A stretch of 64,000 bases of DNA from a virus. Shown in pieces: positions 22,889 through 29,305 of this stretch. The stretch covers positions 1 to 64,000 of the IMG/VR virus record IMGVR_UViG_3300014720_000003. One strand, given 5' to 3'. Position numbers and translations under genes: made by a program. Each line of letters opens with the position of its first letter. Positions within the stretch are counted from its first letter, which is position 1. The notes beneath the pieces are model-generated. The model saw only the letters and a program-made list of their open reading frames with translations. It did no database searches and had not been told where the DNA came from.

Positions 22889-23833
22889 TCAAATAGCGTT
22901 GGCAAACTCCAGGGCACTTTCCAACGCCTTATTATTATCGTTAGCGTTCTGGCCGAACCAGAGGCTATCGAGACGATTATCAGTAGTGCGACCCTTACCA
23001 TAGTTCAGGTACTCGTTGAAGCCATTATAAGCGGCCCACCAAGTACCAGCCACACCAACCGCACTCTGCTTCGGACCCTCGATACGGGCCAGAATATCGT
23101 CCATAATATTACGGGTACGAGTCTTAATATCCTCGTCAGCACCCTTAATATTCAGCACAATCTTAACATACTTCTCAATATCCTTCTGGTTGAACTGCTT
23201 GGTAGCCAGGAAACGATACTGTTCCGCAGTAGCCTCAAATCCAGCGTTAATATTGTCCATAACATCACGCACCGTTTCCAGATTCTTCTGGCTGGAGCGG
23301 GTATGACGAATACGGATCAGTTTACTATCATTATGCTTGTGGGCATAAGACAGTGTATTAACACACACAACACGAATCGGGGTATAACCCACGCGAATAG
23401 CAGTCGAGCCGTCGTGACTATTACTCAGCAGGATAAACTTGCTGACCTCATCACCGCGAACAATCTCGCTGTTATCACGATTCAACTGAGCAAGCACCCA
23501 AACCTTCTGACCGCTATGAAGCGATCCGGCAGTATGAATAGCACACTCATTAGCATCCAGAAACGGCTGGAACCAATCAAAAGCATCCTTATTCTGGAGA
23601 GGGGTATAACGCGGACCCACAACGCCCAGGATACTACCATCGGTCTTACGATAGGTTGCACGATGGTTAACGGGTGTACCGTCAACAGTCTGCAAATCCT
23701 TCAGGCCGACTTCCCAATCTAGACCAGCCTCAACAATAGCGTCGTTAATCGTGACGCCCTCATCAACCTTGTTCCCCAGGCCGTGCCAGGGAGTCTCACC
23801 GACAAACATCATCTTCTCAACAGCAGCAGGCAT
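22889..23833 (-). CDS. DUF932 phage/plasmid-like protein
   Basis: About 314 aa starting MPAAVEKMMFVGETPWHGLG. AAGGAG 7 nt before this ATG settles the start over a longer frame that would cross a promoter. FVGETPWHGLG, VGPRYTPLQN and RVVCVNTLSYA are family features. DUF932 proteins are widespread in phages and plasmids; the role is unknown. More GC-rich and regular in codon use than genes left of 21 kb. Confidence 0.87.
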   Translation of the reverse strand: MPAAVEKMMFVGETPWHGLGNKVDEGVTINDAIVEAGLDWEVGLKDLQTVDGTPVNHRATYRKTDGSILGVVGPRYTPLQNKDAFDWFQPFLDANECAIHTAGSLHSGQKVWVLAQLNRDNSEIVRGDEVSKFILLSNSHDGSTAIRVGYTPIRVVCVNTLSYAHKHNDSKLIRIRHTRSSQKNLETVRDVMDNINAGFEATAEQYRFLATKQFNQKDIEKYVKIVLNIKGADEDIKTRTRNIMDDILARIEGPKQSAVGVAGTWWAAYNGFNEYLNYGKGRTTDNRLDSLWFGQNANDNNKALESALEFANAI

Positions 23834-23876
23834 AATCAACTCCTTCGTGGTTAGTGTCACTCGCTTCGATGCACTG

Positions 23877-23904
23877 ATTCTACCATAGGTTATCGGCAAG
23901 TCAA
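23877..23904 (-). promoter_or_regulatory. Early promoter for DUF932 gene
   Basis: TTGACT, 16-nt spacer with CCGATAAC, extended TGG-TAGAAT. Confidence 0.78.
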
Positions 23905-23928
23905 CAGGGCGGCTTGAAAGTTTTTTGT

Positions 23929-23972
23929 CTGCCATTTTGGCAGCCGGGCCGGCCGCTCTGCCATTATGGCAG
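23929..23972. repeat. GC dyad repeat, copy 2
   Basis: CTGCCATTTTGGCAG, core CCGGGCCGGCCGCT, then CTGCCATTATGGCAG. Begins one base after the stop codon of the phosphoribosyltransferase gene. Confidence 0.8.
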
Positions 23973-24470
23973 TTAGGTAATATTCAGGAGAGGAACTCCC
24001 AAATCACGTTGGCACAATTTAGAACCATCAATGTTAGAGTGATAAGCACACTCATCCGGCATATAGCAATAAACTCCAATGCATTTTGCCATTGGGATTT
24101 CTTCTTTGATAAGATTTTTAATACGACGAACTGTGCTTCCACTACAGATGAGATCATCAATAATGATATAACGATAGGGAGATACTCCCTCAATTTTAAA
24201 AGAACTATAAGATCGTTCATTTTTTCTAACCACAACAATATGTTTATCAAGCAACTCTGCGATTTGTGGAACCACCATCAATCCGCTAGTACCACAGCAC
24301 GCGATACTATCAAAATCATTGATAATTTTTCTAAGATTACAAACAGCACGAATAATAATCTTGTTTCGTGTTTTATGATTCAGAATAAAAGAGGTATGAT
24401 TAGAACCTTGAATATATCTACCATCATTCATTTGACGATGAGCATCAATATCAGAGTCAAGAATATTCAT
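23973..24470 (-). CDS. Phosphoribosyltransferase
   Basis: 165 aa. YIIIDDLICSGSTVRRI is the PRPP-binding signature of type I phosphoribosyltransferases, preceded by an ACCGTSGLMVVPQIAE segment that fits the PPi-binding loop region. The hood domain residues that fix the substrate are not recognisable, so purine or pyrimidine use is unknown. Could salvage bases in infection or supply a modified nucleotide. Confidence 0.8.
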   Translation of the reverse strand: MNILDSDIDAHRQMNDGRYIQGSNHTSFILNHKTRNKIIIRAVCNLRKIINDFDSIACCGTSGLMVVPQIAELLDKHIVVVRKNERSYSSFKIEGVSPYRYIIIDDLICSGSTVRRIKNLIKEEIPMAKCIGVYCYMPDECAYHSNIDGSKLCQRDLGVPLLNIT

Positions 24471-24475
24471 AAAAA

Positions 24476-24565
24476 GCGGATGGTACGATTTGAACGTACT
24501 AAGAAAGGAAGATAAAGCGTATTATGGCTTATAATAGAATACTTGTCCCACCAAGTTGCATCCGC
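24476..24565 (-). tRNA. tRNA-like sequence, uncertain
   Basis: Acceptor GCGGATG/CATCCGC (7 bp) and a good T-arm (GTACG-TTCAAAT-CGTAC) are clear, and ACTTG/CAAGT could be a D-arm. The anticodon hairpin TATTA-TAAGCCA-TAATA has no U33 and its position leaves extra bases. Either a degenerate tRNA or a tRNA mimic. Confidence 0.4.
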
Positions 24566-24575
24566 CGAGAAAAGG

Positions 24576-24752
24576 TTATTCGTCCGAAAGTTCATCCATT
24601 ACATCGTGATAATAACAGTCAAATTCCCGTTCATTAGAATAGTCATAATCATACTCATCATCAGAGTAGATATCTTCGTCATCGTCCTCATAGAGAGCAT
24701 CACTGTCCTCTACAATACGATCATAATCATACTCATATTCATCATCAAACAT
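24576..24752 (-). CDS. Extremely acidic small protein, possible DNA mimic
   Basis: 58 aa starting MFDDEYEYDYDRIVED. About half of all residues are Asp or Glu (28 by hand count), with two Arg and no Lys. AAAGGAG lies upstream of the ATG, and a consensus promoter lies at 24774-24802. Such compositions are typical of phage DNA mimics that block restriction enzymes or other DNA-binding proteins, for example Ocr of T7. That role is an inference from composition only. Confidence 0.65.
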   Translation of the reverse strand: MFDDEYEYDYDRIVEDSDALYEDDDEDIYSDDEYDYDYSNEREFDCYYHDVMDELSDE

Positions 24753-24773
24753 AAGCCTTTTCTCCTTTATCCT

Positions 24774-24802
24774 ATTCTACACCAAACGGGCCAAACTGTC
24801 AA
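24774..24802 (-). promoter_or_regulatory. Early promoter for acidic protein
   Basis: TTGACA, 17-nt spacer lacking CGATA, GTG-TAGAAT. The -35 box abuts the 3' end of tRNA-Lys. Confidence 0.75.
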
Positions 24803-24803
24803 G

Positions 24804-24876
24804 TGGAGGAGGTGGGACTCGAACCCACGATATTCTGATTAAAAGTCAGACTCTTTAGCCGCTAAGTTACTCCTCC
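24804..24876 (-). tRNA. tRNA-Lys (UUU anticodon)
   Basis: GGAGGAG/CTCCTCC acceptor, anticodon arm TCTGA-CTTTTAA-TCAGA, intact T-arm and A73. CCA not encoded. Below the promoter at 24888-24915. Confidence 0.95.
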
Positions 24877-24887
24877 GAACAGTAGTG

Positions 24888-24915
24888 ATTCTACCAGTTA
24901 GTATCGGCTTGTCAA
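24888..24915 (-). promoter_or_regulatory. Early promoter for tRNA-Lys
   Basis: TTGACA, 16-nt spacer with CCGATAC, extended TGG-TAGAAT. Confidence 0.82.
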
Positions 24916-24938
24916 TCACGCTACTTCAAAGAAAATTT

Positions 24939-24995
24939 CTGCCATTTTGGCTGACTAAAGCCACCCTAGCCAAATCCGTAGGATTAGGTAAAACG
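24939..24995 (+). repeat. Half GC dyad fused to TGACTA repeat, copy 5
   Basis: CTGCCATTTTGGC runs directly into CTGACTAAAGCCACC; hairpin AATCC-GTA-GGATT. Shows that the two repeat families can be joined at TTTTGGC. Confidence 0.65.
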
Positions 24996-25080
24996 GAATC
25001 TGAGGGATTCGAACCCCCGGAGGATTTTAACCCTCGGCGGTTTAGTAAACCGCTGCCTTAAACCACTCGGCCAAGATTCC
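24994..25080 (-). tRNA. tRNA-Ser (ACU anticodon)
   Basis: GGAATCT/AGATTCC acceptor, G73, long variable arm (GAGGG...CCTC) as expected for serine, anticodon arm GCGGT-TTACTAA-ACCGC. Position 34 is A where bacteria normally have GCU. Confidence 0.9.
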
Positions 25081-25083
25081 AAA

Positions 25084-25168
25084 CTGCCCCGGTAGGACTC
25101 GAACCTACAATGTCTATCAAGGACGGTGGATTAACAATCCACTGCGTTTACCATTCCGCCACAGGGCA
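25084..25168 (-). tRNA. tRNA-Asn (GUU anticodon) with a long variable arm
   Basis: TGCCCTG/CGGGGCA acceptor (one G-U), G73, anticodon arm GTGGA-TTGTTAA-TCCAC. The D-arm (TGGCGGAATGGTAAACGC) and a 17-nt variable arm look like leucine tRNA, but GUU and G73 are asparagine identity bases. Confidence 0.85.
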
Positions 25169-25170
25169 TC

Positions 25171-25242
25171 ATGCTCGGGGTGGACTCGAACCACCAACAA
25201 CAACATCCAAAGTGTTGCGTTCTACCTTTGAACTACCGAGCA
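25171..25242 (-). tRNA. tRNA-Gln (UUG anticodon)
   Basis: TGCTCGG/CCGAGCA acceptor with the U1-A72 pair usual in glutamine tRNA, anticodon arm CAACA-CTTTGGA-TGTTG, intact T-arm. Discriminator reads U. Confidence 0.92.
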
Positions 25243-25314
25243 AGCCCACAGAGGGAATCGAACCCCCATCCGATGATTACAAATCAACTGTAATAGCCAT
25301 TATACTATGCGGGC
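25243..25314 (-). tRNA. tRNA-Thr (UGU anticodon)
   Basis: GCCCGCA/TGTGGGC acceptor (one G-U), anticodon loop TTTGTAA in a stem with one mismatch, good T-arm. First in the four-tRNA transcript. Confidence 0.9.
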
Positions 25315-25325
25315 GTGGACTACAT

Positions 25326-25354
25326 ATCATACTCATTCCGCCAAGTTTTGTCAA
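25326..25354 (-). promoter_or_regulatory. Early promoter for the four-tRNA cluster
   Basis: TTGACA, 17-nt spacer without CGATA, TATGAT. Transcribes Thr, Gln, Asn and Ser tRNAs. Confidence 0.78.
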
Positions 25355-25689
25355 CGGCGGATCGTGTGCGTTGACGCTTGGGCCGATTGTCCATAACCGT
25401 GTGCCGATACTCCTTGTGGCCCGTGGGCACCTCCCAGTGCTTCTTGACCTTGATCTGGATATTCTCGTATTTGCGGCGGGAAGTCATACCATTGTCCGTT
25501 TTCGTGAAGGTAAAAAATTCTTTTAATATTAGGATCGTAAGCCATCAGACAGTATTGTACCGGATAGGTTGGTTTTGTCAATACGGGTTTTTGAGGCAAA
25601 GGGATTTTAATATCACCCTTTTGATAATCTTTCAATCCCGTATATGCTAATCCCAACAATGCTACCAATACACCTATCCATTGTATCAT
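25351..25689 (-). CDS. Membrane-anchored unknown protein
   Basis: About 112 aa starting MIQWIGVLVALLGLAYTGL, with GAGG upstream; an N-terminal anchor. A linker and YDPNIKRIFYLHENGQWYDF follow, then a Gly/Gln/His-rich low-complexity tail (GQEALGGAHGPQGVSAHG). A second promoter-like site lies inside the gene (25554-25581), just before an internal MAYDPNIK start, so a shorter soluble form is possible. Confidence 0.55.
   Translation of the reverse strand: MIQWIGVLVALLGLAYTGLKDYQKGDIKIPLPQKPVLTKPTYPVQYCLMAYDPNIKRIFYLHENGQWYDFPPQIREYPDQGQEALGGAHGPQGVSAHGYGQSAQASTHTIRR
25554..25581 (-). promoter_or_regulatory. Intragenic promoter-like site
   Basis: TTGACA, 16 nt, TGG-less TACAAT. No CGATA. It sits 20 nt before an internal in-frame ATG. 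Confidence 0.4.
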
Positions 25690-25760
25690 ACCCGATCCTC
25701 TTTGCAAGCGCCCTCTGGAAACCATACCATTTTATCGGCAAACCAGCAGCAAAACTTTAA

Positions 25761-25805
25761 CTGCCATTTTGGCAGCTCGGCCGCGCCGCCTGCCGTTTTG
25801 ACAGC
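25761..25805. repeat. GC dyad repeat, copy 4
   Basis: CTGCCATTTTGGCAG, core CTCGGCCGCGCCGC, then CTGCCGTTTTGACAG. The HNH gene end overlaps its right edge. Confidence 0.78.
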
Positions 25806-26173
25806 TATGGCTTTAGTATGCCAGCGTGGATTTCGCCGTGGCAGTTTCTACATACCAGAATACATTTATCTAGTTCTTGTTTTATTTTAACTTCATTCTT
25901 TTTAAAAGAAGTATTTCTAAAATGGCTAATCTCAAAATCTTTTTTATTTGGATCCAAGTGATGAAAATCTAAAGATCCTATATATTTATTGTAACCACAA
26001 CATACACACTTATTGCCTTTATATTCAGCACATTTCTTTTTAAAGTCTCGCTGTCTATCTAAGGTATTTTGATGATTACATTTTCTACAATAACTTTGTA
26101 TCTTACCTTTTCTAATACCTGATTTTACTTTGTATGGATTTTTTTCTATTTGACCACATTTTACACATTTCAT
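25805..26173 (-). CDS. HNH endonuclease
   Basis: About 122 aa starting MKCVKCGQIE. CVKC and CRKC zinc pairs, then KCVCCGYNKYIGSLDFHHLDP and CILVCRNCHGEIH, the usual HNH core with Cys-supported zinc. AT-rich compared with the flanking genes, consistent with insertion. Similar domain layout to the HNH at 30600. Confidence 0.87.
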   Translation of the reverse strand: MKCVKCGQIEKNPYKVKSGIRKGKIQSYCRKCNHQNTLDRQRDFKKKCAEYKGNKCVCCGYNKYIGSLDFHHLDPNKKDFEISHFRNTSFKKNEVKIKQELDKCILVCRNCHGEIHAGILKP

Positions 26174-26225
26174 AATGAACCTCATGGACAGAACATAAAT
26201 ATCTATCCATATTATACACTATAAG

Positions 26226-26298
26226 TACTGCCGGAAGGATTTGCACCCTCGTAAATCAACTTAGAAGGTTGATGCCTAATCTACTCGGCCACGGCAGC
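26226..26298 (-). tRNA. tRNA-Arg (UCU anticodon)
   Basis: GCTGCCG/CGGCAGT acceptor (G-U first pair), D-arm GCC/GGC, anticodon arm TCAAC-CTTCTAA-GTTGA, A73. The T-loop reads TGCAAAT rather than TTCAAAT, so position 55 is unusual. Reads AGA codons. Confidence 0.9.
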
Positions 26299-26301
26299 AT
26301 A

Positions 26302-26340
26302 AAAGCCGATAGCCGCTAGTATCACTACCAGCGGTCTATC
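26302..26340 (-). terminator. Hairpin terminator
   Basis: On the leftward strand CCGATAGACCGCT pairs with AGCGGCTATCGG (small bulge) and is followed by CTTTTATG. It ends the 26618-26364 gene just before tRNA-Arg. Confidence 0.65.
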
Positions 26341-26363
26341 GGTATTATAACATATTGTTATAC

Positions 26364-26618
26364 TCAGGCAACAGCCTCCGCATCCGCTTCGACCTTGCTG
26401 TTGTGGGCATCGCCAGCCTGCTTGGCTGTGACACCCGTGACGCGGGCACGCCACACCTTATCACCCTGCTCGCTGAACGCCTTGACCTCACCGGCCTTGA
26501 CGTTAGCGTGAACGTCACCCGGAAGTGCATCACTCAGGCAGGACGAAATCGAATCCACAACAGTATCACGGTCCAGTTCATCAGCAACAATATCGACAAT
26601 AAAAGAAAACTTCTTCAT
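26364..26618 (-). CDS. Unknown small protein
   Basis: 84 aa starting MKKFSFIVDIVADELDRD. GGAGGTT lies 6 nt before the ATG. Strand-helix pattern, C-terminus Ala/Val/Asp-rich (KVEADAEAVA). Regular, GC-richer codon use than the left-hand genes. Family not recognised. Confidence 0.65.
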   Translation of the reverse strand: MKKFSFIVDIVADELDRDTVVDSISSCLSDALPGDVHANVKAGEVKAFSEQGDKVWRARVTGVTAKQAGDAHNSKVEADAEAVA

Positions 26619-26660
26619 GGCAAACCTCCAAGTTAGTGTTAGTTCCAAACCAGTAAATGA

Positions 26661-26689
26661 ATCATATCACGAACCATATCACTTGTCAA
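26661..26689 (-). promoter_or_regulatory. Promoter, leftward
   Basis: TTGACA, 17-nt spacer without CGATA, TATGAT. First of two tandem promoters before 26618. Confidence 0.72.
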
Positions 26690-26750
26690 GGGGCCAATCT
26701 GAACTTTCGTAGAGTTGAGATCAGTTGGCTTCTTGTCGTGTGATGCTATC

Positions 26751-26778
26751 ATTCTACCATAGGTATCGGCACTGTCAA
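26751..26778 (-). promoter_or_regulatory. Early promoter, leftward
   Basis: TTGACA, 16-nt spacer with CCGATAC, extended TGG-TAGAAT. Second of the tandem pair. Confidence 0.8.
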
Positions 26779-26803
26779 CCGCCCTACATGAATATTTTTT
26801 GGG

Positions 26804-26845
26804 TGCCATTTTGGCAGCTCGGCCGCGCCGCCTGCCGTTTTGGCA
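26804..26845. repeat. GC dyad repeat, copy 5
   Basis: TGCCATTTTGGCAG, core CTCGGCCGCGCCGC identical to copy 4, then CTGCCGTTTTGGCA. Confidence 0.8.
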
Positions 26846-26857
26846 TTTGGCTTTATG

Positions 26858-27214
26858 CTAGGCGTTCAGTACCCAACATTCACAACCACAAGCGGTCAAC
26901 TCGGCACTCAGTTTCTCAGCCACTTCCTGAGACAGTGGCGGCGTGAAATTGGCCTTTGAGTCGTACTGGCAACTCTCCACCCATTCCTTACTTTCCTTGA
27001 GTCCCCAGCCAGTAGCAAGCCTGAGAGCCTTGATGGCGGGAATCTTGTGATCCCAAAACTGACCATCAAAACGCACACCCCTGCAACCCACAAGTCGCTT
27101 CACATTACCCGTTGCCTCTTCCAGAGCCTTGATGATTCTCTCGTACAGATCGGGGCTATCGGTGTTAGAAGCCATACTCACCATCTCACGAATCGTCATA
27201 CCAATACTAATCAT
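26858..27214 (-). CDS. Protein with ribosomal L7/L12 C-terminal-like domain
   Basis: 118 aa. KIPAIKALRLATGWGLKESKEWVE matches the helix-turn pattern of the bL12 C-terminal domain (K-x-x-V-I-K-x-V-R-x-x-T-G-L-G-L-K-E-A-K). In bL12 this surface recruits translation factors. The N-terminal bL12 dimerisation domain is not evident; an unrelated helical start and a short Cys-containing tail surround it. Phage bL12-like proteins have been reported, so modulation of host translation is possible. Confidence 0.75.
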   Translation of the reverse strand: MISIGMTIREMVSMASNTDSPDLYERIIKALEEATGNVKRLVGCRGVRFDGQFWDHKIPAIKALRLATGWGLKESKEWVESCQYDSKANFTPPLSQEVAEKLSAELTACGCECWVLNA

Positions 27215-27618
27215 GTTCTTTCCTCCAAAACGTAAACTTGTTTGCCTTGTGTAATCAGAGAGTCATATTGGGAATCGTCCCATGCGAACTCGCCACAATC
27301 TGATTCTCTACGCCACCTAATATCTTTGATGGGATTGTAATACAACTTCTCAAGGTCGTCAACACCAATCTCATTATTTATGATAACCGTATCACACTTT
27401 ACCCAACCAGCCACATCCTTCACACCAGCCTCATGAACTTTCTTAGCCTTATTCACTTTATTTACCAGTTTGCAACTCAACATCTCTAACTGATAAAGAG
27501 CCGGATCATAATAAAACTCTTGAAGTTTCTTTCTGCCACACATGGCCTTGACTTGCCAGTGCATATAGTTTGGCCCACGAGCCAGATGAAATCGTACTTC
27601 GTAGTGTGTTCGTGTCAT
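27211..27618 (-). CDS. Unknown basic protein
   Basis: 135 aa, starting MTRTHYEVRFHLARG. Basic first half, KVNKAKKVHEAGVKDVAGW in the middle. ATGA overlap with the L7/L12-like gene. The -10 box ends only 6 nt before the ATG, so the message may be leaderless. No recognised family. Confidence 0.62.
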   Translation of the reverse strand: MTRTHYEVRFHLARGPNYMHWQVKAMCGRKKLQEFYYDPALYQLEMLSCKLVNKVNKAKKVHEAGVKDVAGWVKCDTVIINNEIGVDDLEKLYYNPIKDIRWRRESDCGEFAWDDSQYDSLITQGKQVYVLEERT

Positions 27619-27624
27619 GCGACT

Positions 27625-27653
27625 AGTATACCTTATCGGTTATTGGTTGTCAA
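27625..27653 (-). promoter_or_regulatory. Early promoter abutting a start codon
   Basis: TTGACA, 17-nt spacer with CCGATAAGG, TATACT, then six bases and the ATG at 27618. Confidence 0.8.
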
Positions 27654-27665
27654 GACTATACACTT

Positions 27666-27712
27666 TCGCTGACTATCGCCAAGACCGCAAATCCGTAGGA
27701 TTAGGAAAAACA
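27666..27712 (+). repeat. TGACTA repeat, copy 6
   Basis: CGCTGACTATCGCCAAG, hairpin AATCC-GTA-GGATT, end GGAAAAACAGG. Its end forms the 3' arm and U-tract of the structured RNA at 27704-27831. Confidence 0.65.
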
Positions 27713-27831
27713 GGATGGGCGGCACCTATTCCTACCCCTGCTTTCGCAGTCTCGGAGGCCACATGGAAGTTGCCTTCGCTCTGTTGTGCTTTGCCTCGTC
27801 ATACGGTAAACCGTCGCCCATTCCTGTTCTA
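27704..27831 (-). ncRNA. Structured non-coding RNA with own promoter and terminator
   Basis: No reading frame. Transcription would begin near 27831, just below a TTGACA/TATACT promoter. GAACAGGAATGGGCG at the 5' end pairs with CGCCCATCCTGTT at the 3' end (one bulge), followed by UUUUU. Inside: ACGG-TTTA-CCGT, GAGGC/GCCTC, GAAG-GCAA-CTTC and CTGC-GAAA-GCAG, the last two with GNRA loops. Looks like a compact folded RNA. CAACAGAG and the GNRA hairpins recall parts of RNase P RNA, but I cannot find its catalytic core. Confidence 0.65.
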
Positions 27832-27837
27832 TTGAGA

Positions 27838-27866
27838 AGTATATCCTTATAGATCGGCATTGTCAA
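27838..27866 (-). promoter_or_regulatory. Promoter for the structured RNA
   Basis: TTGACA, 17-nt spacer with CCGATC, TATACT. Confidence 0.78.
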
Positions 27867-27879
27867 TAGGATTCTTTAG

Positions 27880-27922
27880 TGCCATTTTGGCAGGCGGCGC
27901 GGCCCATCTGCCGTTTTGGCAG
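27880..27922. repeat. GC dyad repeat, copy 6
   Basis: TGCCATTTTGGCAG, core GCGGCGCGGCCCAT, then CTGCCGTTTTGGCAG. Confidence 0.78.
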
Positions 27923-27935
27923 CGTGGGTTTTGTT

Positions 27936-28400
27936 TTATGCTTCTACTTCATCAGTAAAAAACTCGTCAAGGTTGTAATCTTCCCACACTCTAACAGGAA
28001 TCACACCCTTATTATTTCCATATTCCGTACACAGATCTTCACCATCATGCCAGATACCACAATAGCCTATTCCAGGCTCAAAATAACTAGCATCAACCAT
28101 AAAGCCCAACCTATCCAACTCCTCATACAATCCAATGGGAGGACTCCACGCACTATCAAAACTCATGGTAGCCTCATTATCCACAACCGTAGGATTCAAC
28201 CCGTGAACTTCACCATTATCACTACCAATATCCCACTTGGTTCCCCAGTTCTCGATATTCCAGTCGTACCAATCTTCACCCTCTGGCATCGGCAAATAAT
28301 GTTCACAAGCCTTACCCTCCTTGAAGGCATGAACAAACTCCATAACCTTAGACCGATCCTCATGGCTAATCTTCAACTTGTTCAAGCACCAGTTTGGCAT
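27936..28400 (-). CDS. DUF1281-like protein
   Basis: About 154 aa starting MPNWCLNKLKISH. YLPMPEGEDWYDWNIENWGTK and a FDSAWSPPIGL block match what I recall of the DUF1281/YubB family, which has a ferredoxin-like fold and occurs on plasmids and phages. Function unknown. A longer frame upstream would reach into the promoter, so the internal ATG is taken. Confidence 0.78.
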   Translation of the reverse strand: MPNWCLNKLKISHEDRSKVMEFVHAFKEGKACEHYLPMPEGEDWYDWNIENWGTKWDIGSDNGEVHGLNPTVVDNEATMSFDSAWSPPIGLYEELDRLGFMVDASYFEPGIGYCGIWHDGEDLCTEYGNNKGVIPVRVWEDYNLDEFFTDEVEA

Positions 28401-28450
28401 TGTATCCTCAGTTGTTGCAAGGAATAGACTTTTCCACACACTTTTCAACT

Positions 28451-28479
28451 ATTCTACTACCCGTACTATCGGTTGTCAA
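28451..28479 (-). promoter_or_regulatory. Early promoter for the DUF1281-like gene
   Basis: TTGACA, 17-nt spacer with CCGATAG, TAGAAT. Confidence 0.8.
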
Positions 28480-28952
28480 GCGACCAAAACTTTGCCAAAA
28501 ATCTTTTTTCCCACATGCAAATCTCTGTGGCTATATTTAGAACCAACATATTTAGCAACAGTTCTAGTATCCATAACCCTAGCGGTCAAACCCTCTGGAC
28601 TAACAAACACCATAACCAGTTTGTGAAAGTTATTGGGGCAAATATGCTGAAACTTATAAGTATACTTGATTATTCCACCAACAATGGTCATTCTGGCTAG
28701 ACTAGACTTGACCTCAATCTTGCGACCATTCACAAGCATATCAAAAGAGTGAGTACCACCAATATAAGAAACAGTGTGACCAGCATCCTTATAATAATCC
28801 CTAATCATCCGTTCAATCACACCACCCCTATACTGACTACTCATCCTAGACAATCTATAGGCTAACAGATTCTTTTTCGGGCAAAAAATACTTTTCTTGT
28901 GGAATCCACGAACTTCGCCCAAAACCTTATCCAAATGAGTTGTAGTAAACAC
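28476..28952 (-). CDS. PD-(D/E)XK nuclease-like protein
   Basis: 158 aa with a GTG start preceded by AAGGAG. GGTHSFDMLVNGRKIEVKSS gives Asp, then Glu-x-Lys spaced as in restriction-endonuclease-like folds (residues about 71-83); an upstream helix (GGVIERMIRDYYKD) has the usual Glu. Such proteins cut DNA or repair branched DNA. No partner methyltransferase is nearby, so a host-DNA or recombination role is more likely than restriction. Confidence 0.72.
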   Translation of the reverse strand: MFTTTHLDKVLGEVRGFHKKSIFCPKKNLLAYRLSRMSSQYRGGVIERMIRDYYKDAGHTVSYIGGTHSFDMLVNGRKIEVKSSLARMTIVGGIIKYTYKFQHICPNNFHKLVMVFVSPEGLTARVMDTRTVAKYVGSKYSHRDLHVGKKIFGKVLVA

Positions 28953-28971
28953 AGCGATCTCCTTTGGGCGT

Positions 28972-28999
28972 ATTCTAATACTAAATATCGTCTTGTCAA
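28972..28999 (-). promoter_or_regulatory. Early promoter for the nuclease-like gene
   Basis: TTGACA, 16-nt spacer with ACGATAT, TAGAAT. Confidence 0.78.
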
Positions 29000-29014
29000 C
29001 AGATAAAACCTTAT

Positions 29015-29057
29015 TGCCATTTTGGCAGTTGCCGCGGCCGGCCTGCCATTATGGCAG
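29015..29057. repeat. GC dyad repeat, copy 7
   Basis: TGCCATTTTGGCAG, core TTGCCGCGGCCGGC, then CTGCCATTATGGCAG. The stop codon and last residues of the 29049-29294 gene lie within it. Confidence 0.8.
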
Positions 29058-29294
29058 GGGATCATTGTCGGACATTTTCCAGCCCGCGGCCCTTACAATA
29101 CTTTTAGTGGCTATTACATTCGTGGACGGATCAGCACTAACATAATCTCTATACCCTCTTTCATCAACATAAAAATATTCGTCGATAGTATCAAACTTAT
29201 TACAATCTGCTAATCCACAAATAGCGGCCTCTAGAGCATCTTTGCGACTAATAATAATACGCAAAGTACCTGATGCTACATAAAACTTGGACAT
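29049..29294 (-). CDS. Unknown small protein ending inside a repeat
   Basis: 81 aa, MSKFYVASGTLRIIISRKDA start, alternating strands and helices, DERGYRDYVSADPSTNVI in the middle. The stop codon TAA is supplied by the right palindrome of the GC dyad repeat, so the repeat determines the C-terminus. No recognised family. Confidence 0.6.
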   Translation of the reverse strand: MSKFYVASGTLRIIISRKDALEAAICGLADCNKFDTIDEYFYVDERGYRDYVSADPSTNVIATKSIVRAAGWKMSDNDPLP

Positions 29295-29305
29295 TGTAAT
29301 ATCCT

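Noticed and set aside
26190-26222. TATAAT just left of tRNA-Arg as a promoter.
   Set aside because: No -35 box at suitable distance; the -35 region would be the tRNA itself.
27704-27831. RNase P RNA identity for the structured RNA.
   Set aside because: Some short words match, but the length is too small and the universal core helices cannot be found.
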